From: Sinorhizobium garamanticum
Lineage (GTDB): Bacteria > Pseudomonadota > Alphaproteobacteria > Rhizobiales > Rhizobiaceae
Assembly (NCBI RefSeq): GCF_029892065.1
Contig: NZ_CP120373.1
Location: 1,618,501-1,682,500 of the forward strand
Length of the DNA: 64,000 nucleotides
Direction of reading: 5' to 3'
Each line of letters opens with the position of its first letter. Within the stretch, counting starts at the first letter, position 1. The notes beneath the pieces are model-generated. The model ran no database searches. It saw only the letters and a list, made by a program, of their open reading frames with translations, and was not told where the DNA came from. This document shows, piece after piece, positions 27,450-36,897 of the stretch. The position numbers were made by a program, and so were the translations under genes.

Positions 27450-30400
27450 CTAATACTCCCTTTCGAAGAAGATGCCGCCGGCAGCCGAGCCGTCGCCGGC
27501 GGCCTCGCCCTTCAGCTTGACGCCCCTTCCGACATCGAAATTGATCACAGCCTTGCTGGAGCTCGAATCCGAGCCCTGCTGCAATTCGAGGTAAGTGCGG
27601 TCGTTGAGGTATTTGCCGGCCCGCAACTGCGCGCCGCCGCTCTCGTCGGTCGTTATGTCGAGATCGTCGACGCCGAGTTTGTTGCGCAGACCGTCAAGCA
27701 CGGATGTCGAGCCGCCGCCGGCGAGTTGGCTGACGGCTGAGGCGAGTTGAGCGATCTGGAAGGCCGACAAGTTGGAAAGCGACCGGTTGAAGATGAGGCG
27801 CGCCAGGATTTCGTCCTGGGGCAGCGCCGGCGAGGAGGAGAACGTCACCTGCGGATTGTTGGCGAGCCCGGAGACATTGACGGTGATGGTCGTCGAGCCG
27901 GCGCTCGAGGTGGCGTCGAGGTCGAGTGTCGGAATCAGATCGCCGCCGAAACCGATCCGCCCTCGGGTGAACGTGAGGCGCTTGCCGAGAATTTCGAGCC
28001 GCCCGCGCCGCATGTCGAAGCCGCCGGAGACGATCGGCTGCACGGCAGTGCCACGGATCGTCAGCTCGCCGCCAAGCTCCGCATCGATGCCGCGCCCACG
28101 CACGAAAAACTGTCCCGGGGCACTGACGGCGAGATCGAATGCGATCAAGCCGCGGGCCTCGGCTCCTGCGGAGGTGTCCCTGCGCAGGTTCCTTGCCATC
28201 TGCTGCACGTTGGCCGGGGCGTTCCTATGCGTGATGTCGATCTCGGATAAAGAGGTGGGCAGCTTTTCCGGAATAGTGATTGCCGCGCGGCGGATCGTCA
28301 GCCTGCCGCCGAGCACCGGCGTGGCGACGAGCGGCCCCCTGAGCGTCAGGTCGCCGGCAAGGTTTGCCGTAAAGAGCGTGCCGTCGACATAGGTCGCGTT
28401 GTTGAGGCGGATCCTCAAATCCGCAGGGAAACCGGAACCGGCCGCGATCCCGACGGTCCCGCTCGCCTCGATCGAGCCCCCGGTGGCGAGATTGGTGGAA
28501 AGCCTCGAAATCGTCGCCTGCCTGCCGTCGAGTGTGACATTTGCTGTAAGGTCGTTGAAAGCGAGGTTACGCCGGACGTCGACCAGCCGTCCGCCGGCGG
28601 TCCTGATCGTGCCGGAGATCTGCGGCGCCCTCGCCGAGCCGGAAAGCGAGAGATCGATGGTCGCGGAGCCGGTGAGCGTGAAACCGTTTTCCGCCATGAG
28701 GTTGGCAAGCAGCGCGAAGGGCACGTTGCCCGAGAATTTCATCGAAAGCGGCATATTGCCGCCAAGCTCGACGGTACCGCCGCCCCTGATGGACAGCCCT
28801 GAGGCGCCCGACAATACCGTGTCGAGCGTGACGCGATTGTCGACGAGCCTGCCTTTCGCGGTAATGTCGACCGCGCCGACGCCCGCCGAACGCACCTGCG
28901 CCACGGAAGCACCGCTCCATTTGAGATCGTATACGACCACCGGCGCGGCCGGAGTTCCGTCGATGTCCACCGTTCCGGCGATAGTGCCTTCCGCTCCGAC
29001 GGTGGGCGCGAAACTGTTGATCAGAGCAGCGGGCATCGCGTTTAGTCGCGCCGAGATATCGAGCTTTTCCCCCGCCGTGCCGGTGACCGTGATGGTTCCC
29101 CTCGACGCCTGAATGACGAGGTCCTTGAGACGCACGATGGTATCTTCGATCGCCACGGTGGTCGGCTTGGCGAGCTTCAACGGAATCCGCTTCGGCGTCG
29201 CAGAGAAGGAAGCAAGACGGACTTCGGTGCGGCCTCCGCCCCTGAAAAGATCGCCTTTTGCCGCAAGCGGCCCGCCGTCATAGTTTCCGTCGATCGAGAA
29301 ACCCGTCCTGTCGCCCTGTTGCTCGAAGGCGAGATTAAGGCCGGAGAGACGATTTTGTCCTTGCGCGATGCTTTCCGCCTTGACGCTGCCCCTAATGGCG
29401 AGCGCGGCGACATCGGCGATGCTGATGTCCGCCACAGGCTTTGCGATCGTCAGGGCATCGCGCTTGATACCGCTGCCGCTTGCCTTGACTGACACGGAGG
29501 TGATTCCGTCGACGGTGCGGACTGTCGCGGAACCGGCGAGATCGCCGGACGCCGTCTGGCCGGCCATCGCCGCCAGCAGGCCGAGATCAGGCAGGGTGAA
29601 GTCGATCGTGCCGTCCGGCTTGAAGTCGGGCGTCAGGTTGAGCCTGCCGGTCAGCCGGTTGTCGCCGATCGTTGCCTGCAAAGTCGGGATCGCGGTGCGG
29701 CCGTTCTCGGACACGACGTCGGCCCGCACATCGATCGCCTGGCCACCAAGCGCGCCTGTCGCGGTCAGCTTCGCCTGCGGGCTACCGGGTTTCGCGGTTG
29801 CGTCGGCATTGATCACCAGGTCGGACAGCCCGCGGCCGGCCAGCGTTGCGCCGCTGGAGGTCATCTCCGCCTTCACGCCGAGTTCGTTGAGCGGGCCGGA
29901 GATGTCGGCGCTGAACGCGGCCTTGCCCTGTGCGTCCGCGAGCAGCTTGCCGAGGTTGGGCAGGGTGCCTTCGATCGCCGCGGTCAGAGCGCCTTCGGCG
30001 AGCGTGGCGGAGCCGGTGGCGTCGACAGTGCCGGATGCCAGTTGCAACGCGCTCAGCTTGACGCTGCCGCCTTCGCCGGTCTCGACCTTGCCGGAGAGCG
30101 CGATCGTCCTGTCGAATTTTGCCGCGAGGCCGGGGGGCAGCAGATGCGGTTCGGCGAACAGCTTGAAGTCGGCAGCAGCGGTCGCATTCGCCCGGTTCAG
30201 GCGGCCGGTGACGTTGCCACGGAAGTCGCCGCTTTCGATCGTCATCGGATCGAAGCGGACCTCCCCTTCGGCAACCGTGACCGTGCCTTTCGCCGTGACG
30301 TCCTGCGCGACGATGCCGGCGGAGCGAACCGATGCGATCGAGGCGCCATTCCAGACGAGCTCGTAGCCGACCACCGGTGCGGCTGCCGCCCCGCTGACAT

Positions 30401-33400
30401 TGACGGTGCCGCCGATCGCGCCCTCGGCGCCGAGCGTCGGGGCGAAGGTGTTGATCAGGGTGGCGGGCAGCGCGTTGATTTGCGCCGAAATGTCGAGTTG
30501 CTCGCCGGCGGTGCCCGCGACGACAATCGAGCCGTCGGACGCAAGGATGGTGAGATCGCCGAGGCGAACGATGCCGTTTTCGATGGCGACGGTCGTCGGT
30601 GCGGCAAGCTGCACCGGCACCCGCTTCGGCGTTGCCGAGAAGGATGCCAGCCGGACCTCGGTGCGGCCGGCATCGCTGACGAGATCGCCTGTCGCCGCGA
30701 CCGGTGCGCCATCATAGGCAGCGTTGATCGAGAAGCCCGTCCTGTCACCCTGCTGGTCGAAGGCGAGGTCGATGCCCGAGACACGGTTTTCTCCCTGGCC
30801 GAGGCTTTCGGCGCCGATGGTGCCCCTGATTGCCAGCTTGGCGATATCGGCGATGCTGATATCGGCGGTGGGCTTGGCAATCGTCAGCGCATCGCGGCTG
30901 ATGCTGCCGCCGCTTGCCTTGACCGCAATCGACGTGACGCCATTGACGGTGCGCACCGTTGCGGAACCGGCAAGATCGCCGGACGCGGTCTGGCCGGCCA
31001 TCGCCGCCAACAGGCCGAGATCGGGCAGGGTGAAGTCGATCGTGCCGTCCGGCCTGAAGTCGGGGGTGAGGTTGAGCGCGCCGGTCAGCCGGTTGTCGCC
31101 GATCGTCGCCTCCAGGGTCGGGATCGAGGTGCGGCCGTTCTCGGACACCACGTCGGCCCGGGCGTTGATCGCCTGGCCACCGAGGCTTCCGGTTACGGTC
31201 AGCTTGGCTCGAGGGTTGTTCGGTGTCGCCGTCGCATCGGCGTTGATTCTGAGATCTTCCAGCGTGCGGCCGGCCAGCGTTGCGCCGCTGGAGGTCATCT
31301 CCGCCTTCACGCCGAGTTCGTTGAGCGGTCCGGAAATGTCGGCGCTGAACGCGGCCTTGCCCTCTGCGTCCGCGAGCAGCTTGCCGAGGTTGGGCAGGGT
31401 GCCTTCGATCGCCGCGGTCAGAGCGCCTTCGGCGAGCGTGGCGGAGCCGGTGGCGTCGACGGTGCCGGATGCCAGTTGCAACGCGCTCAGCTTGACGCTG
31501 CCGCCTTCGCCGGTCTCGACCTTGCCGGAGAGCGCGATCGTCCTGTCGAATTTCGTGGCGAGGCCGGGGGGCAGCAGATGCGGTTCGGCGAAGAGCTTGA
31601 AGTCGGCAGCGGCGGTCGCATTGGCGCGGTTCAGGCGGCCGGTGACGTTGCCACGGAAGTCGCCGCTTTCGATCGTCATCGGATCGAAGCGGACGTCGCC
31701 TTCGGCAACCGTGACCGTGCCTTTCGCCGTGACGTCCTGCGCGACGATGCCGACGGAGCGAACCGAGGCGATGGATGCGCCGTTCCAGACGAGCTCGTAG
31801 CCGACCACCGGTGCGGCTGCCGCCCCGCTGACATTGACGGTGCCGCCGATCGCGCCCTCGGCGCCGAGCGTCGGGGCGAAGGTGTTGATCAGGGTGGCGG
31901 GCAGCGCGTTGATTTGCGCCGAAATGTCGAGTTGCTCGCCGGCGGTGCCTGCGACGACAATCGAGCCGTCCGACGCAAGGATGGAGAGATCGCCGAGGCG
32001 GACGATGCCGTTCTCGATGGCGACGGTCGTCGGTGCGGCAAGCTGCAGCGGCACCCGCCTCGGCGTTGCCGAGAAGGATGCGAGCCGGATTTCCGTGCGG
32101 CCGGCACTGCTGACGAGATCGCCCGTGGCTGCGACCGGTGCGCCATCATAGGCAGCGTCGATCGAGAAGCCCGTTCTGTCACCCTGCTGGTCGAAGGCGA
32201 GGTCGATGCCCGAGACACGGTTTTCTCCCTGGCCGAGGCTTTCGGCGCCGATGGTGCCCCTGATTGCCAGCTTGGCGATATCGGCGATGCTGATATCGGC
32301 GGTGGGCCTGGCAATCGTCAACGCATCGCGGCTGATGCTGCCGCCGCTTGCCTTGACCGCAATCGACGTGACGCCATTGACGGTGCGCACCGTCGCGGAA
32401 CCGGCGAGATCGCCGGACGCGGTCTGGCCGGCCATCGCCGCCAACAGGCCGAGATCGGGCAGGGTGAAGTCGATCGTGCCATCCGGTTTGAAGTCGGGCG
32501 TGAGGTTGAGCGCGCCGGTCAGCCGGTTGTCGCCGATCGTCGCCTCCAGGGTTGGGATCGAGGTGCGGCCGTTCTCGGAGACGACGTCGGCGCGGGCGTT
32601 GATCGCCTGGCCGCCGAGGCTTCCAATTGCGGTCAGTTTGGCTTGAGGGTTGTTCGGTGTTGCCGTCGCATCGGCGTTGATTCTGAGATCTTCCAGCGTG
32701 CGGCCGGCCAGCGTCGCGCCGCTGGAGGTCACCTCCGCCTTCACGCCGAGTTCGTTGAGCGGACCCGTGATCGAAGCGCGGAACGCCGCCGCACCCCGGG
32801 CATCGGCGATAAGCCTGCCGAGATCGGGTAGGCTGCCCTCGATATCCGCGGTCAATGCGCCGTCGGCGAGTGTCACGGTGCCCGAAGCATCGAGGGTTCC
32901 GGATTTGACTTCGAGGTTGCTCAACCGGACGCTGCCGTCCTCACCGGTTGCGACGCCTCCCGTTGCCGCAATCGTGCTGTCAAACTTTGCGGCAATGCCG
33001 GGCGGCAGCACGCCGGGCACCGCGAAGAGCTTGAAGGCTGCCGCGACGGTCGTATCGGCACGGTTCAGGTTGCCGGAGACGCTGCCCCCGATGCTCGCGC
33101 TTTCGATCGTCAGCGGATCGAAGCGAATGCTCTCCGGCCCGACGTCGATCGTTCCGTCTACCTTCACGGGCGCCTTGATCGCCCGGTCGAGATCGGCACT
33201 TGCAAAACGGCTCTCGCCGACTTCGGCCGTCGTCTTCAGCGGCCCGGATTGTGTTTCCAGGTTGAAGGCATCGCTTTGCGCCGAAAGCCGAACGGCGCCA
33301 AGGCTCATCTGCGGCAGAGAGATCGAAGGGAGATCGCCGGCGATGTCGAGGATAGCCGAATGTCCGTCGCCGATCAGCGAGAGATTGGCGGTGTTGATCA

Positions 33401-34493
33401 GCGCGCGCAACTCGCCATCTCGCAGCGGCCAGCGGAAGTCGATGGGACCGCTGGTGCCCACAAGGCTTGCCTGAAGGTTGTTTTCGCCCTTGCTGTCGAC
33501 CGTTCCGGCTGCGTTGAGTGTCAATGCGCCGGTGGAAACCTTGCCGGCCTCGATCTCCACCTTGCTCGATCCATCGAAGGCGGCCGTCACGTCAATGCTC
33601 GTTGTTCCTTCGAACAGCGGCTTGAAGACCGCCGGCGCGAGTGACACCAAGGCGCCACCGCCGGCGATGGTCAAGCGGCGCATACCGTCCGCGGCCTGCA
33701 CATGGCGCCCGTCGAGCCGGAGGATCTCGTTGCCGTCGAGCGAGGCAGTGCCCGATCCCGCCCAATCGGAAAGCGGCCCTTCACCGGTCAAGGTGATGTC
33801 GACAGCCGGCTCGCCCGGCAAGCGGAGCAGCTTGGCGAGCAATCCTCCCTTCGGTTCGGCGACCTTCGCTTCCAGTTTCAGTTGATTGCCGGCCGGATTG
33901 AAAAGGATATCCGCGACGGCGTGCGCCTCCGGGCGATCGCGCTCGGCGGCATCGAAGGCAAGAGCGATGCTGGAATTCGTGGCGTTGGCATTGCCGCGCG
34001 CGGTCAGGAACTGGTCCTCGCCGGCGATCGCCTTGCCGATCATGATCTCCTTGAGATCGAAGGCGTCGATCTTGACCTCGACCGGCAGTGCGAAACTCCT
34101 CCGCACCTCCCTCGTTTCGGTCGAGGGAATGGGCGTGCGTTCGACACGGATCGAACCCGCCGCAATCTGGCTCGCATCGAACCGCATGGACAGGAGCTCG
34201 ACCGGCGACCAGTTGACCGACAGGTCACGGATTTCCGCATAGATCCCCTGTCCGTCGAAAAGCGTGACCGAGCCGGCCTTGAAATCACCGGTCAACAGAG
34301 CGCTCGGATCCGAGATCCGGACGATCTGGTCGGGCGTTGCCGCATATTTCTCGATTGCCCAGGCGACGAGCCGCGCGCCGGGTGTCGTGAAGCCGACAAA
34401 GGCGATGATGAGGAGGAGCAGGACCACAAGAGTGCCGAGGCCGGCAAGAAGAAAGCGCAGCCCGGATCGAAGGAAGCGGATGACCTGATTCAT
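27450..34493 (-). CDS. tamB: Translocation and assembly module protein TamB, expanded by tandem repeats
   Basis: Very large (2347-residue) TamB/DUF490 protein. It begins with a membrane anchor (about residues 10-34) and continues as periplasmic beta-rich repeats, ending with the conserved DUF490 region and a terminal FEREY. With TamA it is thought to form a bridge between inner and outer membranes for outer-membrane protein or lipid transport. Residues of about 445-1878 are three tandem copies of a 478-residue block; without the extra two the protein would be about 1390 residues, close to usual TamB size. It follows tamA after 99 bases. Confidence 0.92.
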   Translation of the reverse strand: MNQVIRFLRSGLRFLLAGLGTLVVLLLLIIAFVGFTTPGARLVAWAIEKYAATPDQIVRISDPSALLTGDFKAGSVTLFDGQGIYAEIRDLSVNWSPVELLSMRFDASQIAAGSIRVERTPIPSTETREVRRSFALPVEVKIDAFDLKEIMIGKAIAGEDQFLTARGNANATNSSIALAFDAAERDRPEAHAVADILFNPAGNQLKLEAKVAEPKGGLLAKLLRLPGEPAVDITLTGEGPLSDWAGSGTASLDGNEILRLDGRHVQAADGMRRLTIAGGGALVSLAPAVFKPLFEGTTSIDVTAAFDGSSKVEIEAGKVSTGALTLNAAGTVDSKGENNLQASLVGTSGPIDFRWPLRDGELRALINTANLSLIGDGHSAILDIAGDLPSISLPQMSLGAVRLSAQSDAFNLETQSGPLKTTAEVGESRFASADLDRAIKAPVKVDGTIDVGPESIRFDPLTIESASIGGSVSGNLNRADTTVAAAFKLFAVPGVLPPGIAAKFDSTIAATGGVATGEDGSVRLSNLEVKSGTLDASGTVTLADGALTADIEGSLPDLGRLIADARGAAAFRASITGPLNELGVKAEVTSSGATLAGRTLEDLRINADATATPNNPQAKLTAIGSLGGQAINARADVVSENGRTSIPTLEATIGDNRLTGALNLTPDFKPDGTIDFTLPDLGLLAAMAGQTASGDLAGSATVRTVNGVTSIAVKASGGSISRDALTIARPTADISIADIAKLAIRGTIGAESLGQGENRVSGIDLAFDQQGDRTGFSIDAAYDGAPVAATGDLVSSAGRTEIRLASFSATPRRVPLQLAAPTTVAIENGIVRLGDLSILASDGSIVVAGTAGEQLDISAQINALPATLINTFAPTLGAEGAIGGTVNVSGAAAAPVVGYELVWNGASIASVRSVGIVAQDVTAKGTVTVAEGDVRFDPMTIESGDFRGNVTGRLNRANATAAADFKLFAEPHLLPPGLATKFDRTIALSGKVETGEGGSVKLSALQLASGTVDATGSATLAEGALTAAIEGTLPNLGKLLADAEGKAAFSADISGPLNELGVKAEMTSSGATLAGRTLEDLRINADATATPNNPRAKLTVTGSLGGQAINARADVVSENGRTSIPTLEATIGDNRLTGALNLTPDFRPDGTIDFTLPDLGLLAAMAGQTASGDLAGSATVRTVNGVTSIAVKASGGSISRDALTIAKPTADISIADIAKLAIRGTIGAESLGQGENRVSGIDLAFDQQGDRTGFSINAAYDGAPVAATGDLVSDAGRTEVRLASFSATPKRVPVQLAAPTTVAIENGIVRLGDLTILASDGSIVVAGTAGEQLDISAQINALPATLINTFAPTLGAEGAIGGTVNVSGAAAAPVVGYELVWNGASIASVRSAGIVAQDVTAKGTVTVAEGEVRFDPMTIESGDFRGNVTGRLNRANATAAADFKLFAEPHLLPPGLAAKFDRTIALSGKVETGEGGSVKLSALQLASGTVDATGSATLAEGALTAAIEGTLPNLGKLLADAQGKAAFSADISGPLNELGVKAEMTSSGATLAGRGLSDLVINADATAKPGSPQAKLTATGALGGQAIDVRADVVSENGRTAIPTLQATIGDNRLTGRLNLTPDFKPDGTIDFTLPDLGLLAAMAGQTASGDLAGSATVRTVDGITSVSVKASGSGIKRDALTIAKPVADISIADVAALAIRGSVKAESIAQGQNRLSGLNLAFEQQGDRTGFSIDGNYDGGPLAAKGDLFRGGGRTEVRLASFSATPKRIPLKLAKPTTVAIEDTIVRLKDLVIQASRGTITVTGTAGEKLDISARLNAMPAALINSFAPTVGAEGTIAGTVDIDGTPAAPVVVYDLKWSGASVAQVRSAGVGAVDITAKGRLVDNRVTLDTVLSGASGLSIRGGGTVELGGNMPLSMKFSGNVPFALLANLMAENGFTLTGSATIDLSLSGSARAPQISGTIRTAGGRLVDVRRNLAFNDLTANVTLDGRQATISRLSTNLATGGSIEASGTVGIAAGSGFPADLRIRLNNATYVDGTLFTANLAGDLTLRGPLVATPVLGGRLTIRRAAITIPEKLPTSLSEIDITHRNAPANVQQMARNLRRDTSAGAEARGLIAFDLAVSAPGQFFVRGRGIDAELGGELTIRGTAVQPIVSGGFDMRRGRLEILGKRLTFTRGRIGFGGDLIPTLDLDATSSAGSTTITVNVSGLANNPQVTFSSSPALPQDEILARLIFNRSLSNLSAFQIAQLASAVSQLAGGGSTSVLDGLRNKLGVDDLDITTDESGGAQLRAGKYLNDRTYLELQQGSDSSSSKAVINFDVGRGVKLKGEAAGDGSAAGGIFFEREY
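28859..33160 (-). repeat. Three in-frame 1434-bp tandem repeats inside tamB
   Basis: The same sequence recurs with a period of exactly 1434 bp: for example GATCGAGAA near 29292, 30726 and 32160. Comparison of 30841-31064 with 32275-32498 shows 7 differences in 224 bases. The copy nearest the tamB 3' end has parts as close (around 29.9-30.4 kb) and parts clearly more diverged (around 29.0-29.5 kb), so the array is a mosaic. Outer edges are approximate. Confidence 0.9.
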
Positions 34494-34592
34494 GTCCTAC
34501 CCATAGACCAACTTACGCCGTTTCGGAATCGGCAGGGACCTTGTCACCTGCGGAAAATATCTGCCTGAACTATCAAAAAAATCAGGCGCAAT

Positions 34593-36515
34593 TCAGAAAG
34601 ACTGACCGATGCCGGCGTAGATGCCGAAGTCGGTCCCGTCGGGATATTTGTTGAGCGGGACCGCAAAATCCAACCGGATCGGTCCGAAGGACGTAGCATA
34701 GCGCAGACCGATGCCGGCGCCGGCGCGGATGTCGGAGAAATCGGGCGTCGTCGAGTCCGAAACGGTACCGGCGTCGAGGAAGGGGACGATGCCGATCGTG
34801 TCGGTAATCGCGATGCGCGCTTCCAGCGAAGTGCTGACATAGGAGCGGCCGCCGGTCGCGTCATTGTCGGCATCGCGCGGGCTGATCTCCTGGAAGGAAT
34901 AGCCGCGTACCGACCCGCCCCCGCCGAGGAAGAAGCGCCGAGGCGCCGGTATGTCGGCGAGTTCGTCACCGCCGACAAGCACACCGGCGCCGAGCTTGCC
35001 GGCGAGCACGAAACGCTTTTCCTCGCCCAGCGCATAGTAGCCGGAGGCCGAGGCCTCGAACGAGCTGAAGAAGGTTTGTCCTTCGATCTCGTAGCTCGGT
35101 TTGGCGTTGATCAGTGCCCGATAGCCTTCCGTTGCGTTCAGCTTGTCGTCACGCGTGTCGCGGACATATTCGAGCGGGATGCTGGCGGTGAGATACGAGT
35201 TCTTGCCGAAAGCGTCGTCGACGTCCGCCCAGCTCAATTCCGCCCCGCCCGAGAAAGTATCCTGCGGCGAAAGCTCAAAGGTCGCGCCGGCTGCCGCGGT
35301 AATCATCTTTGCGCGGTAGGCGTCCGGGTCGACGAGGCTTGCCTGGAGGCTGGCAGTGAAGGTCGATGCCGGCCCGAAGGCGCCTGGCTTTGCGAACAGG
35401 ATACCGGCGGAATAGTCGAGGCCGCCGATATCCGTGGTCTCGCCGATGCGGTTGACCGCGCCTTCAATTCGCAAGGACTCCGCGCGGCCGAACAGATTGC
35501 GATGGCCCCAGTAACCCTGCACGCCGAGGCCGTCCGTGGTCGAGACCTGCCCGCCGAAACCGAAATACCGGTGCTTTCCCTCGGAGACCTCGATGTTCAT
35601 CGGGATCCTGCCGTCCGGTGTTAGCGTATCGGCTTCCTTGATCGTGACGCTCGAGAAGACGTTCAATTGACGCAGGCGTTCCGCTGCCTTGCGGATGTTT
35701 TCCGGCGAATAGGGGCGGCCGTTGTTGAGGCGGGAATAATCCCTGACGAAATTCGGATCGACGGTTTTCGTGCCGGTAACCGTGAGCTGTCCAACCGGTG
35801 CCACGGGCCCGCCGGAGGCGCTGATCGTCACGTCGACGGTGGATGTGGCATGGTCGGCGACGACGCTGCGTTCCGTCAGCTTCGCCAGCGGTCGGCTCTG
35901 TTCCTTCAGATCGTCGACGATCTGCTCGCCCGCCTTGATTATCAATGTCGAGTCGGCGCGGGCGCCGCGCTTCAGATCGTAAGCGGCCGGATCGAGCCCG
36001 GCGGCATCGCCTCCGAACCTGATCGAGTCCAATGTAAACGCCGGCCCGGGCATGACGCTGACCGAAACCGGCACAGGTTTGCCCTTGGGAAAGGTGGGAT
36101 CGGGCGGCAGGCTGTCGATATTCTGTCCGTTGATCAGAATGGTAATGGTTCCGCCGTAGCGCGCCTTCTCATAAAGGCCCGCGAGAATACGGTCCCTGTC
36201 GTCGCGTGCCTTGATCGCGAGGCCGAGATCGCCGGAGACCGGATTTTCCCTGTCCTGGAAGAGCAGCGAACTGTTCTCGATGGCCTCCCGTAGCTCCTTG
36301 TCATCGGTCCCGGGCTCGAATGTCAGGGCATAGTTGACCGGGTTGATGACCTGGACTTCTTCCTCGTCGCTTTCGAAGAAGCGCATGCCGAAGAGCCTGA
36401 ACGCATGGGCCTGGTCGATGGAAAACGGGGCGAGCAGCGCCGAAGCCACAACTGCGAGAGCGGTCGCTGCCTTCCAGTGCGCAATGCTCGATCGTGCTGG
36501 AGACATCCCCCGCAT
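34593..36515 (-). CDS. tamA: Outer-membrane assembly protein TamA (Omp85 family)
   Basis: Omp85-family protein of 640 residues: signal peptide ending near QAHA (residue 38), POTRA domains up to about residue 300, then a 16-strand beta-barrel. The loop-6 motif SVRGYSFQE is present and the last residue is phenylalanine, both hallmarks of the family. It pairs with the downstream tamB. ATG 36506 is an alternative start three codons in. Confidence 0.93.
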   Translation of the reverse strand: MRGMSPARSSIAHWKAATALAVVASALLAPFSIDQAHAFRLFGMRFFESDEEEVQVINPVNYALTFEPGTDDKELREAIENSSLLFQDRENPVSGDLGLAIKARDDRDRILAGLYEKARYGGTITILINGQNIDSLPPDPTFPKGKPVPVSVSVMPGPAFTLDSIRFGGDAAGLDPAAYDLKRGARADSTLIIKAGEQIVDDLKEQSRPLAKLTERSVVADHATSTVDVTISASGGPVAPVGQLTVTGTKTVDPNFVRDYSRLNNGRPYSPENIRKAAERLRQLNVFSSVTIKEADTLTPDGRIPMNIEVSEGKHRYFGFGGQVSTTDGLGVQGYWGHRNLFGRAESLRIEGAVNRIGETTDIGGLDYSAGILFAKPGAFGPASTFTASLQASLVDPDAYRAKMITAAAGATFELSPQDTFSGGAELSWADVDDAFGKNSYLTASIPLEYVRDTRDDKLNATEGYRALINAKPSYEIEGQTFFSSFEASASGYYALGEEKRFVLAGKLGAGVLVGGDELADIPAPRRFFLGGGGSVRGYSFQEISPRDADNDATGGRSYVSTSLEARIAITDTIGIVPFLDAGTVSDSTTPDFSDIRAGAGIGLRYATSFGPIRLDFAVPLNKYPDGTDFGIYAGIGQSF

Positions 36516-36757
36516 CCCGTTTCAGGCGACTCAAAACAAACTGCCTGCATATGCGGCATCGGCCACGATAGCAGAACAAAGTTTTCCATCTGTTAACGAT
36601 GACGGCCCATCGATGCCAGCCGGGAGGCGAGATTCGGCGACGATTTTCGCCAAAAAGGACTCGTTATGTTGTCCTTCAGGCACAAAACTACCCGTGGACC
36701 GACAATACTCCGTTCGGCGGCTCCTCATCGTTGCGGTCAAAACTCCCTCGGCCGCAC
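36516..36757. other. Intergenic region upstream of tamA
   Basis: No gene with a convincing ribosome site or codon pattern. It should contain the tamA promoter. The remainder of the 380-bp spacer toward the formate dehydrogenase gene is mostly the mosaic repeat at 36758-36864. Confidence 0.5.
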
Positions 36758-36864
36758 CTACAGCGCCGCGCATCCTATCAGACGCGCAAAGGACGCTGTA
36801 GCATTTTGAATTGCTGCATGTTTTTATCCTTAAATCGGCTAGGATTTAAGGAAACATGCAGTAG
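36758..36864 (+). repeat. 107-bp mosaic palindromic repeat, copy 1
   Basis: Two successive hairpins: arms CTACAGCG / CGCTGTAG, then CTGCATGTTT...CCTTAAATC / GGATTTAAGG...AACATGCAG. Same architecture as the copies at 38313, 45558, 45807 and 56566. It lies between the formate dehydrogenase 3' end and the tamA promoter. Confidence 0.85.
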
Positions 36865-36897
36865 GTTGCGGCCGTGCCGCGGCCCGCACGGCCGCAT

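Noticed and set aside
30042..32831. Plus-strand frame of 929 codons opposite tamB
   Set aside because: Antisense shadow that repeats with the 1434-bp tamB repeat; the composition is rich in Arg, Gly, Asp and Glu and without domains.
28859..33160. Repeat array considered as CRISPR or mobile DNA
   Set aside because: The repeats are in-frame coding units of 1434 bp with no spacers, direct-repeat ends or transposase.
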